Assembly: GCA_024276995.1 (NCBI GenBank)
Contig: JAJRWB010000050.1
Location: forward strand, 16,359-80,358
DNA length: 64,000 nucleotides
Source of the DNA: Candidatus Eiseniibacteriota bacterium
GTDB lineage: Bacteria; Orphanbacterota; Orphanbacteria; Orphanbacterales; Orphanbacteraceae
Reading direction: 5' to 3'
Every line of letters starts with the position of its first letter. Within the stretch, counting starts at the first letter, position 1. Shown here piece after piece: positions 16,929-26,029 of this stretch. The notes beneath the pieces were generated by a model. That model was not told the origin of the DNA, ran no database searches, and saw only the letters and a program-made list of their open reading frames with translations. The position numbers and the translations under genes were made by a program.

Positions 16929-18326
16929 ATGAGACGGATTGTGACGCAGGCGCTTGTTCTCTTTGCCAACCTGATCGTCCTCTCGTATCCCGGAGCGCAC
17001 CTCGCCAAGGCCGAACCACCCACTTTCTCGATCCGCACGATCTCGCGAACGGTGATGCTCGACCCGGCGGCGGGAATGCCGTGGCGCGAGCATCGAGGCG
17101 CGGACCTTCTCGATCGATCCGGCCTCGGCGACGAACCGTTCTTCATCGATCCCGGACCGGGACCGGATATCCAGGTGGAGGCGAAGGATGTGCTGCTGAT
17201 CCCGCTGCCCGACGCCCAGACGGCGGAGATCGACGCCATCAGCGCGACATACGGCTTCCCGACGGATCATTTCTACCTCGCCTTCTCCGTCGATTTCCTC
17301 CTATCCATGGGTGTGGCGGGCGCAGCCCCTTTCAACGTGAACCAACAATGGCTGATGAACCATGCGGAAGGAGACATCTTCTACGCCCTTCCCGAGATGA
17401 GAATCGGCCAGGTCGCTCCCGTCCCGGCGAACCTCCACATCGATCCGGCGGGGATGGGGAACACGCACTCGTTCTCTCCTTCCTACCCGAGCAACCAGAC
17501 CGAGTTCGATCTCGGTCCCCGCGCCGAGCCGGACATGGCGTGGCTCGACGAGGACCTCTACGACGACCTTGACGCGTTCGACTTCCACTCGTTCACCGAC
17601 TTCCCGATCACCTTTCCCTCCGAGCCGCTCTACCTGTCGGTCGACGCCCCGACGGCACAGAACAATCCCGCCCTCCCGGCATTGACGGGCGGCGACATTC
17701 TCGTTTGCGAAACCGCGGGGATCTTCCTCTGGGCCGCTTCGTGGGATCTGGGGCTCCAGACCACCGACGATATCGACGCCCTCGTCGTATTCGGTGACGA
17801 GAATCTCCTCTACGACCCGGGCGACGTCGTTCTCTTTTCCCTCGCCCCCGGTTCGCCGACCCTCGCCGACCGTGGCTTCTCCCCCGCCGATGTTCTCGTT
17901 GCCCACCGGCAGGCACCGCCGAGCCGCTTCGCCTCCGCCGCCTCTCTCGGCCTCCGGCCGGAGGACGACGTCGACGCCCTCGCGCCGGTCTTCGACGAGG
18001 GACCATTCCAGGTGACCACGTCGGTTCCGCCTCAAGAGGCTCCCCTCGTCGTTCGGAGTTTTCCGAATCCGTTCAATCCGGTGACCACCCTCTCGTTCGT
18101 GGTCGAGGCGAACGGGAGGAGCATCGCCCCGACCCGCCTGGAAATCTTCGACACGACGGGCCGGTTGGTACGCACCCTTGTCGACGAAAACCTTCCGCCG
18201 GGAGCGTATACCCGTTCATGGGACGGCACTTCGTCGTCGGGGACGCCCGTCGGCTCCGGCCTGTTTCTCTACAGGCTCCAGGTGAACGGCCGTTCGGCAA
18301 CCGGCAGGCTGACTCTCCTCAGGTAG
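16929..18326 (+). CDS. secreted protein with C-terminal FlgD/Por-type sorting domain, function unknown
   Basis: A 465-residue product from the ATG at 16929, preceded by GGAGGAGG. The in-frame extension to 16800 would cover the promoter and is rejected. Residues 1-31 are a signal peptide (VTQALVLFANLIVLSYPGAHLAKA). The central 350 residues are Asp- and Pro-rich and match no family I recognise; they contain repeated D-D-I/V-D-A-L stretches (for example TTDDIDALVVFGDENLLYDPGDVVLFS). The last ~85 residues form a FlgD-Ig/type IX-like C-terminal domain: FPNPFNPVTTLSF, LEIFDTTGRLVRTL, WDGTSSSGTPVGSGLFLYRL and final RLTLLR. Such ends direct export and surface attachment in FCB bacteria. A protein of the same architecture is encoded at 33511. 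Confidence 0.75.
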   Translation: MRRIVTQALVLFANLIVLSYPGAHLAKAEPPTFSIRTISRTVMLDPAAGMPWREHRGADLLDRSGLGDEPFFIDPGPGPDIQVEAKDVLLIPLPDAQTAEIDAISATYGFPTDHFYLAFSVDFLLSMGVAGAAPFNVNQQWLMNHAEGDIFYALPEMRIGQVAPVPANLHIDPAGMGNTHSFSPSYPSNQTEFDLGPRAEPDMAWLDEDLYDDLDAFDFHSFTDFPITFPSEPLYLSVDAPTAQNNPALPALTGGDILVCETAGIFLWAASWDLGLQTTDDIDALVVFGDENLLYDPGDVVLFSLAPGSPTLADRGFSPADVLVAHRQAPPSRFASAASLGLRPEDDVDALAPVFDEGPFQVTTSVPPQEAPLVVRSFPNPFNPVTTLSFVVEANGRSIAPTRLEIFDTTGRLVRTLVDENLPPGAYTRSWDGTSSSGTPVGSGLFLYRLQVNGRSATGRLTLLR

Positions 18327-18556
18327 GCCTTTTCACGGCGGAACCGCTCGTACGCCCTCCACCCGCGAGAAGCGCGCTTTCTCCGAGCGTGGAGAAACAC
18401 CCCATTCTTGCCGGTAAGCTATGATCACCTTTTCACCATCTCCCTTCCGGTTCAGGCCCGCTCAACTTTATCCTTTCCCATGGCATGGGGACCCGTATAT
18501 TCTTTGTGTAACGAAGCAATAGTTAATCTACTGAGACACATGGAAGAGAAGTCGTC

Positions 18557-21046
18557 TTGAGTCTTCCCGGATCACGAAAACAGAGGAAAAGCGACATCCG
18601 CCCGGGACCGGGGGAAGCACCGCGCGCACCGGCGACGAAGGCGGGGGAGTGCATCCACTGCGGGCTCCCCATCCCACGGGAGAAACGGGCTGTGGGCAAC
18701 TCCTTCTGCTGCCGCGGCTGCGAGACGGTGTTCGAGCTGATCCACCAGGAGCGGTTCGAACGCTACTACGAGCTGCGCACCGGCCCCGTCGCTCCACCCG
18801 CCGAACTTCGCTCCGACAGTTTCGCCTGGGTCGACAGGATCGTCGGCGGCGATCCGGCCGCCACGGGCCAAACCCACCGGCGAATGAGCGTGGACGTCCA
18901 GGGGATTCATTGCGCCGCGTGCGTCTGGCTCCTCCAGGAGCTGGGAAACAGGATGCCCGGCGGCGTCGACATCACGATCAACCCTTCCCTCGGCCGCGCG
19001 GAGATTGTCTGGGATCCCCGCGTCTCCCGCGTGAAGGAGTATTTCCGGCGGGCGGAACGGTTCGGCTACCGCTTCGGCCCGCCGGGAGAGGGTGACACCC
19101 GTCGCTCGAAGGAGCTTCTCGTCCGCCTCGGCATCTCGGCCGCCGCGGCGATGAACGTGATGGTAATCAGCGCCGCCTACTATTTCGGCCTCACCCGTGA
19201 CGACGGTGTCCTTTACCACCTCTTCGGCAAGATTTCCCTCTTTTTCACCGCCCTCGCGGTCGCCGCGGGGGGATCTCTCTTCATCCGGAGCGCCGTCGCC
19301 GGACTGAGACGCGGTCTCGTTCACCTCGACCTGCCGATCGCCCTCGGCGTGATCCTCGCCTTTTTGGGATCGGTGTGGGCGTATTTCACCTCCGGTCCCG
19401 ACTCGGCGTATTTCGACACGGTCACCCTCTTCATACTGCTCATGCTCACCGGTAGATGGCTGCAGGAGCGTGTTCTCGAAAGGAACCGGCGCGCCCTCCT
19501 TTCCCATTCCGGAACGGAGGGGCTCTTCACGAGGCGGCTCGCCGGCGACACGGTGGAGTCGGTGCGCGCCGCCGACGTGGAGAAGGGGGACGAGATCTGG
19601 GTGGTACCGGGCGATCTCGTTCCGGTGGAAGGGATTCTCCTCTCGACGGATGCGGAACTTTCCCTCGACTGGATCACCGGCGAGTCGGAGGTGCGCACCG
19701 CCGCCGGCGGCGACTCGATTCCCGCCGGCGCTTTCAACGCGGGGCGGCGGACACTCCGCATCGAGGCGGGCGAACCGTTCGGCGAGTCGCGGCTGAATAC
19801 GCTTCTCGGCGGTCGCTCCGCGCCGGTGCGAAGCGAAATCGCCGGACAGCGCTGGTGGCGAAAGGTGAGCACCCTCTACGTCGCCGCCGTGCTCCTCCTC
19901 GCGGCGGCCGGCTTCGCCGCGTGGGCGGGCCGAGATCTCGCCAAGGCGATCGAGGTGACCGTGGCGATTCTCGTGGTCACCTGTCCGTGCGCCCTCGGCC
20001 TCGCCGTTCCCCTCGCCTTCGAAATGATTCACACCGCGGCGCGCCGGAAAGGGATCTTCATCCGAAGCGGCAACTTCCTCGACAAAGCACTATCGGTGAA
20101 GCGGATTCTCTTCGACAAGACCGGCACTCTCACGGCGGGGGCACTGAAACTCACCCCCGACGCCGGGGCGGTGCTCGGCGCCCTTTCGCCCGATGATCGC
20201 GCCGTTCTCTATAATATGGCGGTCCGAAGCAACCACCCGGCGAGCCGTGCTCTCGCGGCGGCGGTGAAGGAGGGCTTTCTCGCCGCCGGGACGCACCCCT
20301 CGCTTCTCCCCGGCGCGGAGAGCACCGAGGAGCACGTGGGAGAGGGTCTCGAGTGGAAACGCTCCGAGCGGACGTACCGCCTCGGGAGCGGGACTTTCTG
20401 CGGGGTCTTCCCGGGAGGAGAAAACGAGAGCGCCCTCGCGACGCGGGGTCTGTTCTTCTCCGTGAACGGCGAGGTGCGCGCCTCGTTCATGTACGAGGAA
20501 GTGATCAAGCCGGACACCCGCTTCGAAGTGGCCGCCCTCGAAAGGGAGGGGTACGAGGTGTATCTCCTCAGCGGCGACACGAGGGCGAAAGTGCTCGCCG
20601 TCGCGGAACGCCTCGGCATCCCGGCGGGCCGCTGCTGGGGGGCGCTGATGCCGGAGGAGAAGGCGGCGCGGGTGCGTGAACTCGACCACGACAGCGCGCT
20701 CATGGTGGGCGACGGGTTGAACGACGCGCCGAGCTTCGACGCCGCCTGGTGCGCCGCCACCCCCGCCGTTGATCGCGCCGCCCTCCCGGCGCGCGCCGAT
20801 TTCTACTTTCTCGGCGAGGGGATCTCCGCCGTCGGGACGGCGCTTCACGCCGCCCGTCTCGCCCGGCGGGTGATCCGCCACAACCTGATCTTCGCCGGTG
20901 CCTACAACGTTTTCGCCCTCGCCCTTTGCTACGCGGGGCTTGTCACCCCGGTGGCAGCGGCTATACTCATGCCCGTCAGTTCGATCACCGTGGTGGCCCA
21001 CACCGTGTGGCGCCTCTCGGGAAGCAGGCTTTCATGGAAGTGCTGA
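18557..21046 (+). CDS. ccoI: copper-translocating P-type ATPase, cbb3 assembly type (CcoI/FixI)
   Basis: P1B-type ATPase that exports Cu(I) and delivers copper for the CuB centre of cbb3 oxidase. It has 829 residues from a TTG at 18557; no other start gives the full N-terminus. Order: Cys cluster of PF12156 (C32, C35, C51, C52, C55), a heavy-metal-associated domain with GIHCAAC (C119, C122), eight membrane helices, TGES actuator motif, the CPC ion-binding motif in TCPCALGLA, phosphorylation site DKTGTLT, and hinge GDGLNDAP. It is followed by ccoS overlapping by 13 bases, then the oxidase genes, the usual ccoIS linkage. A six-codon ORF beginning ATG at 18540 ends on the TTG start itself, which could couple translation. 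Confidence 0.94.
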   Translation: MSLPGSRKQRKSDIRPGPGEAPRAPATKAGECIHCGLPIPREKRAVGNSFCCRGCETVFELIHQERFERYYELRTGPVAPPAELRSDSFAWVDRIVGGDPAATGQTHRRMSVDVQGIHCAACVWLLQELGNRMPGGVDITINPSLGRAEIVWDPRVSRVKEYFRRAERFGYRFGPPGEGDTRRSKELLVRLGISAAAAMNVMVISAAYYFGLTRDDGVLYHLFGKISLFFTALAVAAGGSLFIRSAVAGLRRGLVHLDLPIALGVILAFLGSVWAYFTSGPDSAYFDTVTLFILLMLTGRWLQERVLERNRRALLSHSGTEGLFTRRLAGDTVESVRAADVEKGDEIWVVPGDLVPVEGILLSTDAELSLDWITGESEVRTAAGGDSIPAGAFNAGRRTLRIEAGEPFGESRLNTLLGGRSAPVRSEIAGQRWWRKVSTLYVAAVLLLAAAGFAAWAGRDLAKAIEVTVAILVVTCPCALGLAVPLAFEMIHTAARRKGIFIRSGNFLDKALSVKRILFDKTGTLTAGALKLTPDAGAVLGALSPDDRAVLYNMAVRSNHPASRALAAAVKEGFLAAGTHPSLLPGAESTEEHVGEGLEWKRSERTYRLGSGTFCGVFPGGENESALATRGLFFSVNGEVRASFMYEEVIKPDTRFEVAALEREGYEVYLLSGDTRAKVLAVAERLGIPAGRCWGALMPEEKAARVRELDHDSALMVGDGLNDAPSFDAAWCAATPAVDRAALPARADFYFLGEGISAVGTALHAARLARRVIRHNLIFAGAYNVFALALCYAGLVTPVAAAILMPVSSITVVAHTVWRLSGSRLSWKC

Positions 21047-21249
21047 TCATCACCGTCTTCTGCAGCCTCATCCTCGTGGTCGGCGGCCTGCTCCTCTTTT
21101 TCAGAAGCATCCGCCAGGGCGATTTCGAGCACGGCGACCGCCTGTCGCTCCTTCCCCTCGAGGAGGACGACAACAGCGTCGCGAGCAAGGAGAACAAGGG
21201 AAGCGACGGGGAAGGAAAGGGTTTCCTTCCCGACCATCTTTCGACATAA
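21034..21249 (+). CDS. ccoS: cbb3-type cytochrome oxidase assembly protein CcoS
   Basis: A small protein of 71 residues starting at ATG 21034 inside the end of ccoI. One N-terminal membrane helix (EVLIITVFCSLILVVGGLLLFF) is followed by the CcoS-typical RSIRQGDFEHGDRLSLLPLEEDD. The family is needed for maturation of the haem and copper centres of cbb3 oxidase. Size and position directly after ccoI match the family. Confidence 0.9.
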   Translation: MEVLIITVFCSLILVVGGLLLFFRSIRQGDFEHGDRLSLLPLEEDDNSVASKENKGSDGEGKGFLPDHLST

Positions 21250-21266
21250 AGGAGTTTCTTCCGGTC

Positions 21267-23642
21267 ATGGAATCCCAAAGCGCTGAAACGAGACAGATCG
21301 TCTACGACGACGCGATCACGAGGGCCTTCATCTGGGCGTCCGTCCTCTTCGGAGTGGTGGCGCTCCTCGTCGGCGTGCTCGTGGCCACGCAGCTCGTCTT
21401 CTGGCAGGCGAACGCCGGCATATCGTGGCTCAGCTTCGGCAGGTTGCGGCCGCTCCACACGAACGCCGCCATCTTCGCTTTCGTCGGCAATATGATGTTC
21501 GCCGGCATCTACTACACCACGCAGCGGCTGCTCAAGACGAGGATGGCCTCCGACATGCTGAGCTGGGTGAACTTCTGGGGATGGCAGGCGATCATCGTCG
21601 CCGCCGCCGTCAGCCTCCCGCTGGGACTCACGCAGAGCAAGGAATACGCCGAGCTGATCTGGCCGATCGACGTTCTCGTGGCGATCATCTGGGTGGTCTT
21701 CGCGGTGAACTTCTTCTGGACGCTGGCGATCCGGAACGAGAAGAACCTCTACGTCTCCCTCTGGTTCTACATCGCCACCATCGTTACGATCCCGGTGCTG
21801 TATATCGTCAACAACCTCCAGCTCCCCACGAGCTTCCTTCATTCGTACTCGATCTACGCCGGGGTCCAGGACGCCCTCGTCCAATGGTGGTACGGGCACA
21901 ACGCGGTCGGCTTCTTCCTCACCACGCCGATCCTCGGCATCATGTACTATTTCATCCCGAAAGCCGCCGGAAGACCGGTCTACTCTTACCGGCTGTCGGT
22001 AGTCCACTTCTGGGCGCTCATCTTCCTCTACATCTGGGCGGGACCGCACCACCTCCTCTACACGGCGCTGCCGAACTGGGCGCAGACCCTCGGGATGCTC
22101 TTCAGCATCATGCTCTGGGCGCCCTCGTGGGGAGGGATGCTGAACGGTCTCCTCACGTTGCGCGGCGCGTGGGACAAGCTACGCACCGATCCGGTGCTGA
22201 AGTTCTTCGCCGTGGCGGTCACCTTCTACGGCATGTCGACCTTCGAGGGGCCCCTCCTGTCGATCAAGTCGGTGAACGGCCTCGCCCACTACACCGACTG
22301 GATCATCGCCCATGTGCACGGCGGCACGCTCGGTTGGAACGGCTTCATGGCGGCGGGGATGTTCTACTGGCTCATCCCGCGGCTCTACAGGACGAAGCTC
22401 TGGTCGAGACAATGGGCGGACGCGCATTTCTGGACGAGCACCTTCGGCATCCTGATGTACATCGTCGCCATGTGGATCAGCGGCATCAACCAGGGCCTCT
22501 ACTGGCGCGCCCTCGACGGCGAAGGGTTCCTCCTCTACCCCGACTTCGTCGAAACGCTCCTCTCGCAAAGGATTCTCTACCACATGCGGCTGCTCGGCGG
22601 GGTGATCTACTTCTCCGGTCTCATCGTGATGGCGATCAACCTGATCATGACGGCGCGCACCGGGCGTGCGGTGAACGGCGAAGCGTCGGTCGTCGCGCTG
22701 CCGCGCAACACCGGCCCCGGCTTCGCCGAGCTCGTCCGGAGCAAGCCGGTGGTGATCTCGCTGCTCATCATCCTGGCGGCGGTACTCGTCGGCGTTTCCA
22801 CACCGATCACCGCGCCGGCTGCGCTGGCGGTCGGCGTGCTCCTGGCGGTGGCGGCGATCATCGGCGGCGGCCTCGGCGGGGGGATGGAGAAGTGGCACTC
22901 CCTCCTCGAGGGGCGACCCCTCACGTTCACGGTGCTCACCCTCGTCGCGATTCTCATCGGCGGCGTGGCGGAACTCATCCCCACGGTGGTGCTCAGGAGC
23001 GAAGTGCCCGACGTGCCGGTACCCCCCATGAGCGCTTCGCCGGAAACTTCGAGCGACGCCGTTTCGGCCGCGACCGAATCGGAATACAAGCAGAAGCCGT
23101 ACTCTCCCCTCGAGCTGATCGGGCGCGACATCTACGTGCGCGAAGGGTGTTACAACTGCCACAGCCAGATGATCCGTCCCTTCCGCTTCGAGACGCTCCG
23201 CTACGGCGATTACTCCCGCGCCGAATCGTACATCTACGATCACCCGTTCCAGTGGGGATCGAAGCGGACCGGTCCCGACCTCCATCGCCTCGGCGGAAAA
23301 TACCCGAACCTCTGGCACTACCTCCACATGAGGGATCCGCGGAACACCTCTCCCGGTTCGATCATGCCGGAGTATCGTTTCCTCACCGACAAGAAGATCA
23401 ACCTGAGGGTGATCGAGCCGAAAATGAGAGCGATGAAGAAACTCGGCGTGCCGTACAGCGATTCCGAGATCGAGGGGGGCGTCGAAACCGCCCGGTCGCA
23501 GGGCGCGCTCATCGCGACCGATCTCGCCGCGCAGGACATCACCCTCGATCCGGAGAGCGAGCTGGCGGCGCTCATCGCGTACCTGCAGCGTCTCGGCAGG
23601 GGACCCCAGCCGACAACGCTCGAGAAAGCACAGGGGCGATAA
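21267..23642 (+). CDS. ccoNO: fused cbb3 cytochrome c oxidase subunits CcoN-CcoO
   Basis: 791 residues from ATG 21267 (AAAGGAG upstream). Residues about 1-480 are CcoN, the haem-copper catalytic subunit, with FGRLRPLHTNAAIFAFVGN (low-spin haem ligand), WWYGHNAVGFFLTTPILGIMYY (CuB/active-site histidine), AGPHHLLYTALPNWAQTLGML (the histidine pair) and DWIIAHVHGGTLGWNGF. Residues about 505-600 are linking membrane helices. From about 610 the CcoO cytochrome c domain begins, with haem site C628-x-x-C631-H632 (EGCYNCHSQMIRPF). There is no stop between the two parts, so this is a natural fusion of genes that are separate in most bacteria. CcoQ and CcoP follow immediately. The terminal oxidase works at low oxygen and pumps protons. 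Confidence 0.94.
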   Translation: MESQSAETRQIVYDDAITRAFIWASVLFGVVALLVGVLVATQLVFWQANAGISWLSFGRLRPLHTNAAIFAFVGNMMFAGIYYTTQRLLKTRMASDMLSWVNFWGWQAIIVAAAVSLPLGLTQSKEYAELIWPIDVLVAIIWVVFAVNFFWTLAIRNEKNLYVSLWFYIATIVTIPVLYIVNNLQLPTSFLHSYSIYAGVQDALVQWWYGHNAVGFFLTTPILGIMYYFIPKAAGRPVYSYRLSVVHFWALIFLYIWAGPHHLLYTALPNWAQTLGMLFSIMLWAPSWGGMLNGLLTLRGAWDKLRTDPVLKFFAVAVTFYGMSTFEGPLLSIKSVNGLAHYTDWIIAHVHGGTLGWNGFMAAGMFYWLIPRLYRTKLWSRQWADAHFWTSTFGILMYIVAMWISGINQGLYWRALDGEGFLLYPDFVETLLSQRILYHMRLLGGVIYFSGLIVMAINLIMTARTGRAVNGEASVVALPRNTGPGFAELVRSKPVVISLLIILAAVLVGVSTPITAPAALAVGVLLAVAAIIGGGLGGGMEKWHSLLEGRPLTFTVLTLVAILIGGVAELIPTVVLRSEVPDVPVPPMSASPETSSDAVSAATESEYKQKPYSPLELIGRDIYVREGCYNCHSQMIRPFRFETLRYGDYSRAESYIYDHPFQWGSKRTGPDLHRLGGKYPNLWHYLHMRDPRNTSPGSIMPEYRFLTDKKINLRVIEPKMRAMKKLGVPYSDSEIEGGVETARSQGALIATDLAAQDITLDPESELAALIAYLQRLGRGPQPTTLEKAQGR

Positions 23643-23645
23643 GTC

Positions 23646-23852
23646 ATGTTCTACAGGGAATGGCTCGCGCAAAGCGATCTACTCTTCTGGCCGATGCTCG
23701 GCCTTCTGATTTTCTTCGTCGCCTTCGTCGTCGTGTTGGTGCGACTGTTCACCGGCAGGCGGGGAAAAAACCCGTTCGACGCGGTAGCGTCTCTTCCCCT
23801 GGCGGATGACGATGCGCCGACCGGCGGCGACTACCCGAGGGGGGCTGCCTGA
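23646..23852 (+). CDS. ccoQ: CcoQ-like small subunit of cbb3 oxidase
   Basis: A 68-residue protein starting three bases after the ccoNO stop. A short N-terminus is followed by a single membrane helix (MLGLLIFFVAFVVVLVRLF) and a polar, acidic tail. Size, topology and place between CcoO and CcoP fit CcoQ, a poorly conserved stabilising subunit. Assignment rests mostly on context. Confidence 0.75.
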   Translation: MFYREWLAQSDLLFWPMLGLLIFFVAFVVVLVRLFTGRRGKNPFDAVASLPLADDDAPTGGDYPRGAA

Positions 23853-23853
23853 A

Positions 23854-24408
23854 ATGATAAGCGAAAAAGATATCGTTCTCGATCATAACTACGACGGCAT
23901 CCAGGAATTCGATAACCGCCTTCCGAACTGGTGGCTCTGGATTCTCTACGGAAGCGTCGTTTTCGGTCTGTGCTACTGGCTCTTCTACCAGACGTACGGC
24001 GTGGGAGACGCGCCCGAAGTGCGCTATGAAAAAGTGATCGCCCGCGCCGCCGAGGAGCAGCTCGCACGGATGGCGGGCCAGGAGAGGACCGACGAATCGC
24101 TTCTTCTCATGGCGAAGGTGCCCGCCCAGGTCGATGCGGGACGCGCGCTTTTCGAGAAGAACTGCGTTGAGTGCCACCTCGCCGACGGGTCGGGAAAGAT
24201 CGGTCCCAACCTGACCGACGGTTCCTGGATCCACGGCGGAAAACCGCTCGAGATCCGGCACACCATCGACAAGGGGGTTCCGGCAAAAGGGATGGTCGCG
24301 TGGGGCCGCCAGTTCAGCCCGATGAAGATCGACCAGCTCGCCGCGTACGTGCTCACGCTGAAGGGGAAGAACCTGCCCGGCAAGGCGCCCGAAGGAGAGC
24401 CTGAATAG
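23854..24408 (+). CDS. ccoP: cbb3 oxidase subunit CcoP, mono-haem form
   Basis: 184 residues from ATG 23854, one base after the CcoQ stop; a longer frame from 23806 overlaps ccoQ and is rejected. The N-terminus has the CcoP family segment (DIVLDHNYDGIQEFDNRLPNWW) and one membrane helix at 27-45. One cytochrome c haem site follows, CVECH (C104, C107, H108), with a distal methionine likely in the SPMKIDQLAAY region. Proteobacterial CcoP has two haems in a longer protein; the single-haem short form is known from other phyla. The subunit passes electrons from soluble cytochrome c to CcoO. Confidence 0.9.
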   Translation: MISEKDIVLDHNYDGIQEFDNRLPNWWLWILYGSVVFGLCYWLFYQTYGVGDAPEVRYEKVIARAAEEQLARMAGQERTDESLLLMAKVPAQVDAGRALFEKNCVECHLADGSGKIGPNLTDGSWIHGGKPLEIRHTIDKGVPAKGMVAWGRQFSPMKIDQLAAYVLTLKGKNLPGKAPEGEPE

Positions 24409-24426
24409 GCCGGGGGTAAGAAGAAG

Positions 24427-25854
24427 GTGGCGGAAGAACAAGCGAGCGCGCGCCGGGGCGGAGGCGCTGGGAAGAGGCGCCCGGACCTCGATTCGCTCTA
24501 CACGGTCAACGAGGACGGCTCGCGCAACTTCCTCCACCCCGCCGACGTGAGCGGCCGGTGGCAAAGCCGGAAGAACGTGATCTGGGCGGCGCTCATGGCG
24601 ATCTACGCCGGCCTTCCTTGGCTGAAGATCGGCGGCGAGCCGGCGGTGCTCTTCGACATCCCCGGACGACACGCCTATCTCTTCGGCGGCACCTTCACGA
24701 ACCAGGACTTCTACCTCGTTTTCTTCCTCATTTCTGGAATCGGCTTCTCTCTCTTCGTGCTGACATCGCTCCTCGGCCGCGTTTGGTGCGGTTTCGCCTG
24801 CCCCCAGACCGTCTTCCTCGAGGGGGTGTTCCGCAAGGCGGAGCGGTGGATCGAAGGTTCGCGCGAGACGAGGATCCGGAGAAACCGAAAGGGGCCGAGC
24901 TTCGACAGGACGTGGAGAAAGACGGTGAAGCACATCCTCTACGTCCTCTTCTCCTTCGTGATCGCACACATCTTCCTTTCGTATTTCATTCCCGTCGACA
25001 AGCTCCGTCTCGTGCTGACCGGCAATCCCGCCGACCACCCGGTAGCGTTCTTCTGGTCGATGTTCTGGACGGCGGTGCTCTACTTCGATTACGCGTGGTT
25101 CCGCGAGCAGACGTGCCTGATCATCTGCCCATACGGCAGACTGCAGTCGACACTCACCGACGCCGACACGATCCTCATCGGCTACGACGAGGCGCGGGGC
25201 GAACCGAGATCGCCGAAGCACGAGGAAAGGGGCGACTGCATCGATTGCTACCGGTGCGTCGCCGTCTGCCCCACGGGGATCGACATCCGCAACGGCGTGC
25301 AGATGGAGTGTATCGGCTGCTCCAACTGTATCGACGCGTGCGACGCGATCATGGACCGGATCGGCCGCCCGCGCGGCTTGGTGCGATACGATTCCGAGCG
25401 CGGCTTCGAGACGGGAGGGGCTCGGCGCACCTTCCTCCGTCCCAGGGTGTTCGCCTACGGGTTTCTCATGCTTCTGGGGGCGGGCGTATTCACCGTGGCG
25501 GCGTCCCATCGATCGTCGTTCGAAGTGAACGTTCTTCGCCAGAAAGGGCTCCCTTTCGTCATCGAGGAGGGACGGATCCGGAATCTGGTCACGCTCCACA
25601 TCCAGAACAAATCTCCCGAAACAAGGGTTTTCCTCATCCGCCCGCGCCTCGACGAGACGGCGGGGTCTTTCGATATCGAGTTCGTTATCCCGACGGAGAG
25701 GGTCGCCATCGACGGCCTCGGCGACCGGGAGGTTCCCCTCTTCGTCTCGGTGACGAAGGAGAGATACCACGATCCTTTCAAGATGGGCATCGCGGTGACC
25801 GATTCGACCGGCGGGACGGAAAAAGTGATCTCCGTGCGCTTCCGGGGACCGTGA
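24427..25854 (+). CDS. ccoG: cytochrome c oxidase accessory protein CcoG (FixG/RdxA family)
   Basis: 475 residues from a GTG at 24427. It has several membrane helices and the family Cys motifs: GRVWCGFACPQTVF near 118-131, an EQTCLIICPYGRLQS stretch near 230-245, and two 4Fe-4S ferredoxin-type clusters, CIDCYRCVAVCP and CIGCSNCIDACD, near 270-305. An immunoglobulin-like periplasmic C-terminal domain (from about 365) ends the protein. The family reduces copper for cbb3 assembly. It is the last gene of the cco operon; no ccoH was found between 18557 and 25854. Confidence 0.93.
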   Translation: MAEEQASARRGGGAGKRRPDLDSLYTVNEDGSRNFLHPADVSGRWQSRKNVIWAALMAIYAGLPWLKIGGEPAVLFDIPGRHAYLFGGTFTNQDFYLVFFLISGIGFSLFVLTSLLGRVWCGFACPQTVFLEGVFRKAERWIEGSRETRIRRNRKGPSFDRTWRKTVKHILYVLFSFVIAHIFLSYFIPVDKLRLVLTGNPADHPVAFFWSMFWTAVLYFDYAWFREQTCLIICPYGRLQSTLTDADTILIGYDEARGEPRSPKHEERGDCIDCYRCVAVCPTGIDIRNGVQMECIGCSNCIDACDAIMDRIGRPRGLVRYDSERGFETGGARRTFLRPRVFAYGFLMLLGAGVFTVAASHRSSFEVNVLRQKGLPFVIEEGRIRNLVTLHIQNKSPETRVFLIRPRLDETAGSFDIEFVIPTERVAIDGLGDREVPLFVSVTKERYHDPFKMGIAVTDSTGGTEKVISVRFRGP

Positions 25855-25981
25855 TGCGGGGGGGCTTACCCGGGAGAACCGCCGCCCCCGGTTGGACGGC
25901 CCTTCATACGGTTGCGCTTCTCCCTGAAAAACTTCGGCGGACCGAACTTTTCTCTTGTCCCCCGGTCGAGGAGAAGATAGA

Positions 25982-26010
25982 TTGTGATTTACAAACTGGC
26001 CCGCTATAAG
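25982..26010 (+). promoter_or_regulatory. candidate feoAB promoter
   Basis: TTGTGA at 25982-25987, a 17-base spacer and TATAAG at 26005-26010, in an AT-richer stretch between ccoG and feoA. The predicted start near 26017 leaves a leader of about 44 bases before feoA. Confidence 0.45.
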
Positions 26011-26029
26011 CTCTTTTTTATCATCCGGG

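Noticed and set aside
21425..23809. Long plus-strand frame inside ccoNO
   Set aside because: Out-of-frame shadow of ccoNO, Arg/His/Pro-rich, no recognisable domain.
25982..26010. FNR/CRP site (TTGTGATTTACAA) before feoA
   Set aside because: Only one half of a TTGAT-N4-ATCAA or TGTGA-N6-TCACA palindrome is present; read instead as the -35 region of a promoter.
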